NCBI GenBank assembly: GCA_026122225.1
Contig: JANEZZ010002061.1
Span: 1,736,001-1,800,000, forward strand
From: Heloderma charlesbogerti
Lineage: Eukaryota > Chordata > Lepidosauria > Squamata > Helodermatidae
DNA: 64,000 nucleotides
Reading direction: 5' to 3'
The position numbers and the translations under genes are program-made. Below are positions 21,340 to 31,805 of this stretch, in pieces. Below the pieces are notes generated by a model, which was not told the origin of the DNA, searched no databases, and worked only from the letters and a program-made list of their open reading frames with translations. The first letter of the stretch is position 1; each line of letters opens with the position of its first letter.

Positions 21340-21745
21340 TTAAACTATGGAATTCTCTTCCACAAGATGCAGTGATGGCCACCAATTTGGATGGCTTCAA
21401 AACAGGATTGGACAAATTCATGCAGGAGAAGGCTATCAATGGCTACTAGTAGTTTAATTTTTGTGAACCTCCCAGAGACCTTTGGCTATTGGGTGCTATA
21501 GAAATATAATAAATAAAATAAAATAAAATAAAGTAATAGTCCTGGTGGCTATATGCTACTTCCAGGACCAGAAGCAGTATGCCTATGTACAGTTGCTGGG
21601 GATCATGGGTGGGAGGGTGCTGTTGCACTCACACCATGCTTGTGGGTTTCCTGTGGGCAGCTGGTTGGCCACTGTGTGAAGAGAATGTTGGATTAAATGG
21701 ACCCTTGGTCTGATCCCACAGAGCTCTCCTTATGTTCTTATCCCC
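21340..21745 (+). mobile_element. CR1 LINE 3' end, interrupted
   Basis: ggaattctcttccacaagat to ggctatcaatggctactag, then an insert at 21448-21533, then ggtggctatatgctacttcc to tgttggattaaatggaccct and ccttatgttctta. Confidence 0.8.
21448..21533 (+). repeat. Short LINE/SINE tail inserted in CR1
   Basis: About 85 bp ending in (AATAA)n/(AAAT)n. It resembles the 3' tail region of MIR-like or L2 elements (gggtgctatagaaatataat). It splits the CR1 sentence ggctactag|tcctgg. Confidence 0.6.
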
Positions 21746-21959
21746 TGCCCCCACTCCACCCAGGATGCCTCATTATGGTCCACAACACTATGGAACGCCA
21801 ACATAACAGCAAAGTGGCAAGGGATGTATGTCACTGTAAAATTTGGCCCCTTGGGGGCTCTACCATCTCCAGCTGCCCATCCAACTTGGCTCACATTTGT
21901 GGGCTGAGCTGTGGGTTTTTCCCGGAAATCCGGGAACTTTTCCCAGTTTTTTTTATTCA

Positions 21960-22075
21960 TGAAAATAGAGAATTGTGCAAATTTCAGCCGCAATTTGTGC
22001 AAATTTCAGCCATAATTCACGCAAACTGTGGCTGTATTTTGTGCAAATCTCAATTTGTGCAAATTTTAAAAACCC
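21960..22075. repeat. Clustered ATTTGTGCAAAT motifs
   Basis: ttgtgcaaat(t/c) occurs four times within about 110 bp (at roughly 21973, 21991, 22040 and 22057). The unit caatttgtgcaaatttcagc is partly repeated. It resembles the interior of the TAGGGATG element at 60080-60524, so it may be a transposon remnant. Confidence 0.5.
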
Positions 22076-22591
22076 TGGAAAATTCACTAGCTGCCCCAAC
22101 TCAGGTGCGGTGGCTGCAGATGATGGGAGTTGTAATCCAACACATCTGGGTGGCTCTGGCTTGGAGGGAGGCTGCTCTATGTGAACTGACCTGGATGTTT
22201 GCTATGTTCCTCCCCGACCCTGCCCCAGTTCTGAAAAAAGGACAGTGCCATCACTTTGAACGTCTCTGTCAAGGTATCTGCTCCAAGACAGAAAGAAGGG
22301 AAAACACCTTTTTGTGGTGTGTTTTGGAGATGCACAAAGCCTTTGTTCTCTCATTAGTCATACATCTTGCTCGCAGCTAGTAATGAGTTAGCTCTGCTTG
22401 TAGCAACTTTTGCCAATAGCTCCTTTTCATTTTGGTTTTTTTTTTGTTCCATTTCTTGGAAGGGGTGCTGACGGCCCACTTCAGACCCATTTACTGTTGT
22501 GAAACAATATTAGGTGATCGCTTTGCTTTGTCTCAGGTCCAGGCCCAAGGTTACGCAATGTTTATCTGTGGTCTGCCCTGTTTGTAGCATT

Positions 22592-22880
22592 CATTCATTC
22601 ATTCATTTATATGTTATCACATTTCTAAACCACCTTTCTGGAACCAGCCAAGGCAGTTTACAACAACTCAAAAAAGAAAGAAAAAAAAGAATGAAAACAA
22701 ATACAAACATTAGAAAACATTAGAAACAACCTTAAAACCACAACAATTTAAAAAGCAGAATTAAAAAAGGTGTGTATTACCCTCCCTCCTGAACTCAGCG
22801 AGGGTGGGGACCAGTTGCAACTCCGGAGGGAGGGCATTCCAGACACTTTGGGAGCAACACAGGAGAAAGCTCTGTGCTGC
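22592..22880 (-). mobile_element. L2/CR1-group LINE 3' end, antisense
   Basis: (ATTC)n tail, accacctttctggaaccagc, gcagtttacaacaactc, then ORF2 complement (ggagggagggcattccagac, aggagaaagctctgtgctgc). Confidence 0.6.
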
Positions 22881-22887
22881 TCCCAAC

Positions 22888-22889
22888 AC

Positions 22890-22936
<47 letters not shown>

Positions 22937-22937
22937 A
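22888..22937. repeat. (ATCT)n microsatellite
   Basis: About twelve perfect ATCT units. Confidence 0.95.
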
Positions 22938-22956
22938 CCTATCTCTGTCACATTTA

Positions 22957-23162
22957 GGGCACAATCCGCTAAGAAAGAAAAAAGTCCTACAACTCCCAGC
23001 ATGGCTGGCTGGGGAATGCTGGGTGTTGTAGGACTTTTTTGTCTAAACATGCATAGGTTTGCATCCTTAGGGTGCAATCCTATGCATGTTTAGACATGGC
23101 TGGCTGGGGGGTGCTGGGAGTTGTTGGACTTTTTTTCTGTGTAAACATGCATGCATGCATGC
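22957..23162. mobile_element. Two tandem GCAATCCTATGCA foldback MITEs
   Basis: 22957-23068 is one complete hairpin (gaaaaaagtcctacaactcc / gttgtaggacttttttg). A second, lacking part of its left arm, follows directly from 23069 (gggtgcaatcctatgcatgt to ctgtgtaaacatgcatgc). Confidence 0.75.
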
Positions 23163-23180
23163 ATGCATGCATCCATCCAT
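23143..23180. repeat. (ATGC)n/(ATCC)n microsatellite
   Basis: Expansion of the ATGC at the end of the MITE arm: six or more ATGC units, then ATCC units. Confidence 0.85.
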
Positions 23181-23533
23181 CTATCGCTATCACAATTAGA
23201 CACCCAGGGTTGGCAAGACTGGGCATATGCTGGGGCACCAGGACTAGCAAAGGGCCCCTATCCCAACAGGGCCAATATTCCCCATTTAGCACCCATGCTC
23301 TTTTTTAGGCAGCATGAAATAATGGTTGGCTTAGGCTGTCCTTGCCCAGTGGCCTCCAAAATCCCAGAATTGGCACTGCAAATACTGCTGTCCTCTCAAG
23401 GAACTCATCTGGTTTATCCCATGGTTATCCTCCTAAACATCCTGGGACTGATATTAGACAAATCAATGTTCCCATGGTCTCCCAATGAGCTTGATGGCTG
23501 AGTGGGGATTTGAACACAGGTCTCCCCAGTCCA

Positions 23534-24189
23534 GTTGCCAGTTGATTTATAACTGGCAAATAGAGGGAGAAAACGTGGAGGCAGTGACAGACTTCGTATT
23601 TCTAGGCGCAAAGATTATTGCAGACGCTGACTGCAGCCAGGAAATCAGAAGACGTTTACTTCTTGGGAGGACAGCAATGACAAATCTTGATAAAATAGTG
23701 AAGAGCAGAGACATCACACTGACAACAAAGGTCCGCATCGTTAAAGCAATGGTATTCCCCGTAGTAACCTATGGCTGCGAGAGCTGGACCATAAGGAAGG
23801 CTGAGTGAAGGAAGATAGATGCTTTTGAACTGTGGTGCTGGAGGAAAATTCTGAGAGTGCCTTGGACTGCAAGAAGATCAAACCAGTCCGTACTCCAGGA
23901 AATAAAGCCAGACTGCTCACTTGAGGGAAGGATACTAAAGGCAGAACTGAAGTGCTTTGGCCACATGATGAGAAGACAGGGTACCCTGGAGAAGATGTTG
24001 ATGCTAGGGAAAGTGGAAGGCAAAAGGAAGAGGGGCCGGCCAAGGGCAAGATGGATGGATGATATTCTGGAGGCGACAGACTTGACCTTGGGGGAGCTGT
24101 GGGTGGCGACGGCCTACAGGAAGCTCTGGCGTGGGCTGGTCCATGAAGTCACGAAGAGTCGGAAGCAACTGAGCGAATAAACAACGAAA
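23534..24189 (+). mobile_element. BovB-like (RTE) LINE, 5'-truncated
   Basis: Encodes the last 200 or so codons of the reverse-transcriptase ORF: NVEAVTDFVFLGAKIIADAD, YGCESWTIRKAE, then TGA in place of an Arg codon, then KIDAFELWCWRKILRVPWTA to EVTKSRKQLSE. Flanked by a 12-bp target duplication CTCCCCAGTCCA (23522-23533 and 24190-24201). Confidence 0.9.
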
Positions 24190-24464
24190 CTCCCCAGTCC
24201 AAATCTAGCATGCTATCCACCACAGAAAGTGGACTCTCTAAGGATGAAAGTGAAGTGCTGTTTTGTTGTCCTCATCCTACCCTGACTCCGTATGGACAAA
24301 TTCTCTTGTGAGAGGAGCAGTAATGCAGAGAGCCAGTGTTGTCCAGTGAGGGCCCACATGGGCTCAGAATCCCCACTCCGTTTCTAAGCTCACCAAGACA
24401 TGGGCTCACTCCTGCTAGGTCTTTATGGGTGGGTGGCCTTTGGCCATTATGGTGGCCATCTGTG

Positions 24465-24580
24465 GAATGGGAATGTATTTAATTATTACAATTATTTATT
24501 TGTTGCCTTTCAGGGTACAACAAATCCTACCAAGGTGCCTTACAAGTAAACATAAAAATAATAACTTAGCAATAAACAAT
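24465..24580 (-). mobile_element. LINE 3'-end fragment, antisense
   Basis: AT-rich tail (ttaattattacaattattta), then gttgcctttcagggt and a run of aaacataaaaataataac, like other L2-group 3' ends here. Confidence 0.45.
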
Positions 24581-24834
24581 ATATTCCCACAGGGCAGATG
24601 GTGGCAGATGGCCCTGGGTGCAGGGAGGGTCCAACCAGAACAGGAATTGGCGCCTAGTGTTGTCCTCATCTACCTCCCTCCCTCTCCTGAAATCCTTCCA
24701 TACAGAATAGCTGACAGAATAATAGTGGGGAGTCCATCCTGCAGACCTGGTGTGAAGACAACACACAATAAGGGGGCAAAGCACTTTGCTGTTTTGCAGA
24801 GCTCCCAGTACTTCAAAAAAGAAAATATAGACAA

Positions 24835-25110
24835 ATAACAAAAATAATATTGCAGCATGGGATGCTCCTGTTCAGGGTTCTAGCCAGCCAGCCATGCCCT
24901 TTCCCACTGTATTCCATTCCATTCCATCGCCCCTCGCCCCTGGTTCTGTCGCCTCCTTAACAATCGGTCAACATTTGATGGCCACTGGGCTATTTGGGTC
25001 CCCCGTCTTGTTTTTTTTCCTCTGAATATTTTTTGTACTTCTGCAAACCTTGGAGTTACCCCCCTTTTGTGTGTGGTTGGTGCTGCTTTGGCTACGTAAG
25101 GATTGGCATC
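24835..25110 (+). repeat. Unnamed dispersed repeat U2, copy 1
   Basis: Shared landmarks with 31806-32510 and 40532-40825: ctcctgttcagggttctagc, ttccattccattcc, cggtcaacatttgatggcca, ttttgtacttctgcaaacct, and gctttggctacgtaaggatt. I do not recognise the family. Confidence 0.6.
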
Positions 25111-25374
25111 CAGGGCATTGAGTTCTCCGTTAGTGATACACCCCCCAGTTCAGCAGTAGGGCCAACGGTGCCTGGAAGGCTACTTCTAAAGAAGCGGTTG
25201 GGGCGTACGCAAATGGGCAAGCTGCACATGCCAGCTCCTGAGGTCTGAAAAGCCCCATCCAGGAGCTGGAGCTGTGTGTGAGTGCAGCCACCCCTGTTGG
25301 GTGACTGGCAATAGTGCCAGGCAGCCATTTCAGGGGAGGAAGGAGTGGCGGGGAATGAAGCCAGCCCTCTCAGC

Positions 25375-25532
25375 CCCTCTCTTCTTCAATCTCAGCCTAA
25401 CCTCTCCCTCTCTCCTAACCCACCTCACAGGGTTGTTGTGAGGATAACATGGGGAAGGGGACTATGTATGCCACCCTGGGATGAATGAAAGGCAGAATAA
25501 AGCATGATGATGATATCATCATCATCATCATC
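25375..25532 (+). repeat. MIR-like SINE 3' part with trinucleotide tail
   Basis: acctcacagggttgttgtga, ggataacatggggaagggga, then gatgatgatatcatcatcat, a short perfect palindrome. Confidence 0.65.
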
Positions 25533-25611
25533 TGGTGCTCTTGCCAATGGGAAGCATAACCCAGATCCTCAATGGCTTTTCTCAGTCCAAGGAAGATGAC
25601 AGAGGCCATAG

Positions 25612-25755
25612 GCCCAGTGTGGGCAACATCTGGCCCTCCAGACATTGATAGACTGCAACTCCCATCATCCTTCCCCATTGTCTGTGCTGGCTAGGGCTGA
25701 TGGGAATTGTAATCCAACAACATTTGGAGGGCCACAAGTTGCCCACTCTTGCCAT
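25612..25755. mobile_element. Palindromic MITE (TGGACTACAACTCCCA family)
   Basis: gtgggcaacatctggccctc, actgcaactcccatcat, then gggaattgtaatccaacaac and ggagggccacaagttgccca. Confidence 0.8.
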
Positions 25756-25999
25756 AGGTTGTAAGCCACGTCCTTCTCAATTACTTTTTAAAAAATCTTT
25801 ACATGCCTTGCGTTTGTGGGCAGGGGATTTTTTTGTCAAGTCTCTGCAATGGGCGCTGTGGGCCCACCCACAGACTTCAATTCTCCTGAAATGGAATGAG
25901 GCACATGATGTTGGCCGTTCTTAAGGCAAGTTTACACAATCAGGGCAGAGTTGCGCCCTCATTTTTTATGGGGAAACATCCCCACCACAAGAAGGAACA

Positions 26000-26172
26000 C
26001 GGCTCAGTGGTAGAGCACACAGTTTGCGTGCAGAAGGTTCCTGGTTCAGTCCCTGGCTGGAAAAAAACCCTGCATGAAACCCTGGAGAGCTGCTGCCAGT
26101 CAGTGTTGACAATACTGGGCTAGATGGACCCATGGTCTGACTCTGCATAAGGCAACGTCCTGTGTTCTTAAG
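26000..26172 (+). repeat. tRNA-derived SINE, sense
   Basis: A box ggctcagtggtagagcac, B box ggttcagtccc, body gagagctgctgccagtcagt, then gggctagatggacccatggt and gcataaggcaacgtcctgtg. Polymerase III promoter boxes are visible, but the copy is diverged. Confidence 0.85.
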
Positions 26173-26379
26173 AGGTGAAAAGATGCCTGTAATTCTTCGA
26201 GAGTTCCGTCCCAATCCATGCACTCTCGTGTTAGGGATACAACCAAAAGTAAGACAACTACTGCTCAAAGCCAGTTTATACATGAACCAAAATCAAATGG
26301 GAATGGTTTTTCTTGGAATGTATGACTTCAGGCTGCAGGATGAACGTGCCACCACTTCTCCTTGCATGAAGAAAAATTG

Positions 26380-26720
26380 ACTGGCAGGTAAAAGGCTTCT
26401 GCCCTGACATGCTGCTTTAATTCATGTGCGAGGAATATTTTTTGTGGTGGGACTTTTAAATGTGCAACTTCCCGCCTGCAGCCTGAAGTGGCACAGCCCC
26501 GGGAAATCTTTTATAGTTCGATTCTGCTGAGTGGGTAAACTGGCCATGAAATTTTACATTGCCTTTCCTACGGTTATGCCTCTGTTTCACCACTTGAGGG
26601 CACGCTTAAGGATGAGTAATTAAAGAAGCATTCACTGAGTTTTCTTTCCTCGCCTCATGGCCACATTTCCCTGTAAATATTGATGGTGCCAACTCACTTT
26701 CTGACCCTCCTTCCAAACAC
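26380..26720. other. Apparently unique stretch, candidate regulatory DNA
   Basis: No recognised repeat or ORF. It contains a CTCF-like site CCACTTGAGGGCAC around 26589-26602 (one mismatch from the core) and aggatgagtaattaaag. Confidence 0.35.
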
Positions 26721-27295
26721 ATCTCCGTGGAGGTGAGCCTCATTGATTTCAGTGGAATCGATTCCCATGTAAATATGTCTGGGATATTCTCTTTAGAGAC
26801 TTAGGGTGCTTCCAGATGAGGGGTTGGGTCCAGATTTACCTTGAATCAACTGCACTGACAGAAATGGACTTTCCCCCTCCTTCCCATGGCAGCCCCTTGA
26901 ACTCCTGTAAATGCTTCACAGAGAGTCAGGAGACCCCAGCAACAGTGAGTTGTGGTGTGTGTGGGGAATCCACTGAAATCAGGCAGAGTAATCTTTCTCG
27001 AGAAGAGCCGTTTCTCTTACAGGAGGCAGATTCTGGATCCAATCCAAGGTTGTTCTTGTGCAATCATTCATGGAGTTTTATATGGTGGTCCAGATAATGT
27101 CTTTTTCCATCTTTTTTCTTAAAACAAAAAAGAGGAAAAGGCAGAATAGTTCACAGTATCTTTTGACTGGTAGCTGTTCACATGGAAGCACCCTTGCTCA
27201 GTTCATATATACCGTTCTTAGGGTAGCATCCTATCACTAAATTAATCTGAACTGTGCAATACTTTCAAGAAAGCCTTTGGGGGATAAACTGGGGA

Positions 27296-27820
27296 TAATG
27301 AATCATAGAATCATAGAATCGTAGGGCTGGAAGGGTCCTATAAGACAATCGACTCCAACCCCTGCTCAGTGCAGGAATCCAAGTCAGAGCATCCCTGACA
27401 GCCTTGTCTTGAATGCCTCCAGTGTGGGAGAGCCCACCACCTCCCTAGATAATTGGTTCCATTGTCATATTGCTCTGACAGTCAGGAAGTTTTTCCTGAT
27501 GTTCAACTGGAATCTGGCTTCCTGTAACTTGAGCCCATTCTTCCATGTCCTGCACTCTGGGATGATTGAGAAGAGATCCTGGCCTTCCTCTCTGTGACAA
27601 CCTTTCAAGTACTTGAAGAGCGCTATCATATCTCCCCTCAGTCTTCTCTTCTCAAGGCTAAACATGCCCAATTCTTTCAGTCTCTCCTCATAGGGCTTTG
27701 TTTCCAGTCCCCTGATCATCTTTGTTGCCCTCCTCTGAACCCTCTCCAGTTTGTCTGCATCCTTCTTAAAGCGTGGTGCCCAGAACTGGACACAGTATTC
27801 CAGATGAGGCCTAACCAGTG
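27296..27820 (-). mobile_element. CR1 LINE 3' end, antisense
   Basis: Starts with the CR1 octamer tail complement (aatcatagaatcatagaatc) and runs through 3' UTR and ORF2 end. The complement encodes [40 protein letters not shown], then [20 protein letters not shown]. Open for 84 codons; 5'-truncated. Confidence 0.9.
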
Positions 27821-28054
27821 CTGAGTGGAGGGAAACATGCTGGATGGGGCCACCTGTGTCCTATGTGCATTTTGTTCATGTTCTGCCTCCTGTGTGCAAT
27901 TGTACAAATAAAGGGACATCTCTGTAGGTGTGTTCACATGAGCCTCCTCCACAGGTATAGCCAATGCGTGGAGAGGGGCAGTAGAACCCTGCCTGTGGGT
28001 ACTGCCTCCTTCATCCATGAGCCTTCCAAGCCCAGCTCTGCATGTTTAGTTGAC

Positions 28055-28170
28055 CTAGGTGTTTTGGACTTCAACTCCCACGAACCCCAGCCAGCACGGC
28101 CAATGGTCAGGAATGTTGGGAGTTGTAGTCCAAAATATCTGGAGGGCACCAGCTTGGGAAAGGCTGCCCT
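28055..28170. mobile_element. Palindromic MITE (TGGACTACAACTCCCA family)
   Basis: gtgttttggacttcaactcc, then gggagttgtagtccaaaata and ctggagggcaccagcttggg. Confidence 0.8.
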
Positions 28171-28648
28171 ACATGCATACAGCTGGATGAACTTAGGCTC
28201 TCCCTCCCAGTGATGTGCTAGGGTGGCCATGTCTCCTACTTTACAGAGGACCATCCTCCATTTGAAGGGCTGTCAGAGGATAGTCCTCTGATTGAAGGTG
28301 TCCTCTATTTGAAGTTCTGACCAGTCCAAGTCCAGTTTAAAGAGGAAGAATCGTAAGAAAGGAAAGCAGGGGTCTTGAAGTTGCGCCTGGACAGGAGACT
28401 GAGCAAGCACACAGGCCACCTGGTCATAGAAGTTCTCTACAGGAGCGATTTACTGCACACTCGTGATTGGTCACTCACAGAAGTTTGCAGGTCCTTTACA
28501 CAACGTCATCAACCTCCAGGACATCTCCCATGCTTTCCCCCTCTTATCCCCCCTTTATCCCGCTTTCAAAAAGTTGGAGATAAGCTGTAAGAAAAGGAAA
28601 TGGTGCGATATCGGCAGTGTGTAAAGCCAGCATAGTGCTAAAAATTAG

Positions 28649-28661
28649 CCACTAGATGGCG
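28649..28661 (+). promoter_or_regulatory. CTCF-like core motif
   Basis: CCACTAGATGGCG matches the CTCF core CCASYAGRKGGCR. It lies inside sequence that seems to have been inserted into a U3 repeat, so it may be transposon-borne. Binding not shown. Confidence 0.45.
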
Positions 28662-28978
28662 TTGTTTCATTGAACATATAGAGCATTGCCGAGAAGGGAC
28701 ATTTTCAATTCCAAATCATGTGTTTGTCGCCTAAAGGAGCCCATCGTAAATCTGGAAAGACTTTGGAAGAAGAAAGCCCTGGTAAGGATGCAGGATTTTT
28801 GTTTAATGTAGAGAAGCCCATGGTCTTTCCTAGTCTGGTGATATGCATGGTATCTCTATTTAAATCAGGGGTGCAGAAGCCCAAGAGCCACGACACTGGG
28901 TGTTTGCTGGGGCATGTGTGCAAACACACATATATGTGCATGTGTGCACACCCACTCACATGCATGCACATTCGCATA

Positions 28979-29040
28979 CAACACACACACACTACTAGCT
29001 CACTCACTCACTCACTCACTCACACACACACCACTCACCC
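28979..29040. repeat. (CA)n and (CTCA)n microsatellite
   Basis: acacacacacactac, then six CTCA units, then cacacacaccactcaccc. Lies inside the hAT-like element. Confidence 0.9.
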
Positions 29041-29224
29041 ACTCAAATCCAGCTCCTTCCCAAGCGTATTTCAGAGGCTTAGCATTTGCTTTGATCAGAT
29101 AAAACCAACACTCCTCCCAGAAACCTCAGTTCTCAAACCATTAGCCATCCAGGAACCCTGGCTCCTAGCCCTTCTCCCTTCCTTGGCTGAAGGATCCTGA
29201 CATCCCACCTGTGAAGTTTTCAGG

Positions 29225-29410
29225 GGAGAAAGAGGGAAAATGCTCTAGGAGCAGACTCTATGGTTATTCCCATAGAAGCCCTGTTCCTAGAGCATCCTAG
29301 GAAGCAAGCAGGGGCCTTCAAGCACTGCTTCCTAGAGTGTTCTGGGGATGTCTAGGAATGAGGCTTCTGCAGCAAGAACCATAGAGCCTGTATAGAGCAT
29401 TTCCCCTTTA
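29225..29410. repeat. Internal hairpin in the hAT-like element
   Basis: The left arm aaaatgctctaggagcagac and ctctatggttattccc pair with the right arm aagaaccatagagcctgta and tagagcatttcccc. Stems continue to the centre near 29320. Confidence 0.75.
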
Positions 29411-29879
29411 TTATCTTGGTTTTATTTTTCCCCTGGCGGGCCGCCTGATAAATCTTGGGGGTCTGCCTGCAGATCACAGGCTGAAAATTTTGCACCCCTG
29501 ATTTAAATTATAGTCATCCTTTCTAAATGTGTGCATAGCATATGCAAATATTATACAATCTGTGACAGCTTCTGTCCCCTTTTTTTGGTAATGCGAAAGC
29601 GGCCACCCTAGCAGGGAGGGATGCAGCCTGCCATTTGAAGCAAAGCCTGTCGCAGCCAACTGATGTACCTTTTTCCTCTTTGGGGGCCATGGGTGAACAG
29701 CCACCCTGTGCTCTGTTGAATGGGTGGGTACCAGGGGTGGGGCCAGTGAGAAAGAGGGCTCCTGTCCATGCAGAGATGAATTTTGGATATTTTAATGAAA
29801 CTTGCAAATCCTCCCCCATGCCTTAGACTGGCCCAACCTTAAGTGGAAGGGGAGGGGGACATGCTTCAAGTAACATGAA

Positions 29880-30200
29880 GAACTTCTAATTAGTCCCGTA
29901 TATTTCAACGGCACGTGCTTAATGCTCTCCCACAGAAATCTATGGGATTTGACGTTCATAACTCTGGCTGAATCACATTCAAATTCCTTTTACTTTGCTG
30001 AAAATCTCTTTTTTGTTTAGGGTTTAAAATATCCCGCCTGAGAATATTAATTACCCGATTTGCAAACCTGTTCCCTTTTCCCACTTCTTATGTATGACCA
30101 CAAATGCCCCCTTTAAAACAGTTAACCACAATCATGTCAAGTTGGCACTCATTGTTCACACTCATTGTAGTGTTTGCAAATACAATCTAGTCTTGGTAAT
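29880..30200. other. Apparently unique stretch, candidate conserved non-coding element
   Basis: No repeat or ORF recognised. It includes ggcacgtgctt (E-box; also contains the hypoxia-response core ACGTG) and ATTA-rich parts. Function is not inferred. Confidence 0.35.
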
Positions 30201-30616
30201 AAATAAAGGGGTTTTTTTCCTTCTTTGATGGCTGAGTAGACAGAGCAGGCAATTCTGTTCTGTAACTAAAATCTAAATGAAGGCCATTAGAAATCCAGTA
30301 TGGGGAAACCATTTAGCTGGAAACAAAGGGTGTTTTTTTTTTCACACCAGATCTCATTAGTCTGATTAAATAGTTGGGCAAGTGAAGCATGAAAGATGAA
30401 ACGTGACATTGAGGTAGCTCAGATTCACTCGATCTGTAAGCCACTGGGTTGCCCTAACTGCAAGTTCTCATATTTGGTATTATTAGTCCTCCTGGATTTG
30501 AATGCAAACCGCAGTCATACACTAGCTTGGCTTTGCAAGTTGGAGAACCGATTGTGGCGACATGCTGGAGTGGTAGGCAGGCGTGGCTTTTCAGAGAGTT
30601 GAAAGTCGTATGATAC

Positions 30617-30845
30617 AGAAAGCCAGTGTGGTGTAATAGCTAGAGCGTTGGACTGGGGAGACCCGGGTTCAGGTCCCCGCTTGGCCATGATGCTCACAGG
30701 ATGACCTTGGGCCAGTTGCTGGCCCTCAGCCTAATCTACCTCATAGGGCTGTTGTGAAGATAAAATGGAGAGGAGGAGGATCATGTATGCTGCCCTGGGT
30801 TCCTTGGAAGAAACAGGCAGGGTAGAAATAGAACAAATAATAATA
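30617..30845 (+). repeat. MIR-like tRNA-derived SINE, sense
   Basis: ccagtgtggtgtaatagcta, gagcgttggactgggg, cgggttcaggtccccgc (B-box side), gatgaccttgggccagttgc, catagggctgttgtgaagat, and an ataataataatgg tail. Confidence 0.85.
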
Positions 30846-30860
30846 ATGGTAAGAGGCATG

Positions 30861-30962
30861 TTTTCCCATGATGCCCTCTGATGTATTGGACCATAACTCC
30901 CGAGTTGATGGGATCTGTAGTCCAACATCTCTGGAGGGTGCTTGGTTGGGGAAGGGCTATTC
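30861..30962. mobile_element. Palindromic MITE (TGGACTACAACTCCCA family), shortened
   Basis: ccctctgatgtattggacca and gtagtccaacatctctggag flank a reduced centre. Confidence 0.65.
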
Positions 30963-31509
30963 TAGATAAGCATTTGGCTTATTCAGTAACTCCTCCCTGC
31001 CCCACACACACAAAATAATGCAGGGAGGGAAATGGTTCATCCATACTCTTCAGTACAAATACATTAAGACCTTTATTTATATCTTTATTTTAGGTTGGAA
31101 AAATCACTTAATAAAATCTCTGTATAATCACCACCATCAACACAGCCCCCTTGTGAGCTTCCCCGAGGCATCTGTCTGACCTCAGTCCAAAATGGTTCGC
31201 TAGCCATGTCTGTGTTCCTAAGGAGGAAAGGCCCCTTCTTCACAATGCTTACTTTGCATCTCCTGGGAACCATGTTGAGGCCTAGTTGAGATTAGACCCT
31301 GCAAATTACCAGGGCTGCATCGAGCATTTCACAGCAAACTGCAACAACTTCACTAGTTCCTTTTTGGTTTCAGGGTCCGAATTGAAGTGCTGGCTTTGAC
31401 TTAGGGTGCAGAGGACACACATCTTCCCGAAAGAGGACACCTATGTGCTTAAAATTTGCATGCAATTTGAGCTGGAATTTGAGCTGTGTTTTTAATAATT
31501 CGGGTTCTT

Positions 31510-31697
31510 GTTTTTCTAAGTGGTGTGTTCACATGCTTTGCAAGCAGGAGGTCCCAGGTTTACTCCTCAACATCACAAGGTAGGGCTGGAAAACCTCCTG
31601 CCTGAAACCCAGGAGAGAGCTGCTGCAGTCAGTGTTGGCAATACTGGGCTAGATGGATGAATGCTCTGATGTGGTACAAGGCAGCTTCCTGTATTTG
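31510..31697 (+). repeat. tRNA-derived SINE, sense, diverged head
   Basis: catgctttgcaagcaggagg, tcccaggtttactcctc, gagagctgctgcagtcagtg, and gggctagatggatgaatgct. Confidence 0.75.
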
Positions 31698-31805
31698 CAT
31701 TGTTTTAGTAGGTTTCATAAGCCAGCCTGGAAGATTTTAATTGAAAAGTAGGTTATAATGTTTCAATAAGTACAAATAAATAATAGGAAAAACTAGTAGG
31801 ACTGG

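Larger units (their letters stand above)
28866..29500. mobile_element. hAT-like non-autonomous element (CAGGGGTGC ends), 635 bp
   Basis: Begins CAGGGGTGCAGAAGCC and ends AAATTTTGCACCCCTG. Perfect 8-bp duplication ATTTAAAT at 28858-28865 and 29501-29508. The interior holds CA/CTCA microsatellites and a 185-bp hairpin (about 29225-29410). No transposase ORF. Confidence 0.85.
28223..29640 (+). repeat. Unnamed dispersed repeat U3, split by later insertions
   Basis: U3 head 28223-28440 (gtctcctactttacagagga, ccagtccaagtccagttt), middle 28836-28865 (tggtgatatgcatggtatct), tail 29501-29640 (tatagtcatcctttctaaat, gcatatgcaaatatt). Between head and middle lies about 395 bp of other sequence; between middle and tail lies the hAT-like element at 28866-29500. 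Confidence 0.55.

Noticed and set aside
21697..22380. 227-codon open frame on the plus strand
   Set aside because: It starts in a CR1 tail, crosses the TTGTGCAAAT cluster and part of a MITE, and shows no protein-like domain. A chance frame over repeats.
26000..26172. tRNA gene
   Set aside because: A- and B-box-like sequences are present but there is no foldable cloverleaf, and the body continues into a SINE.
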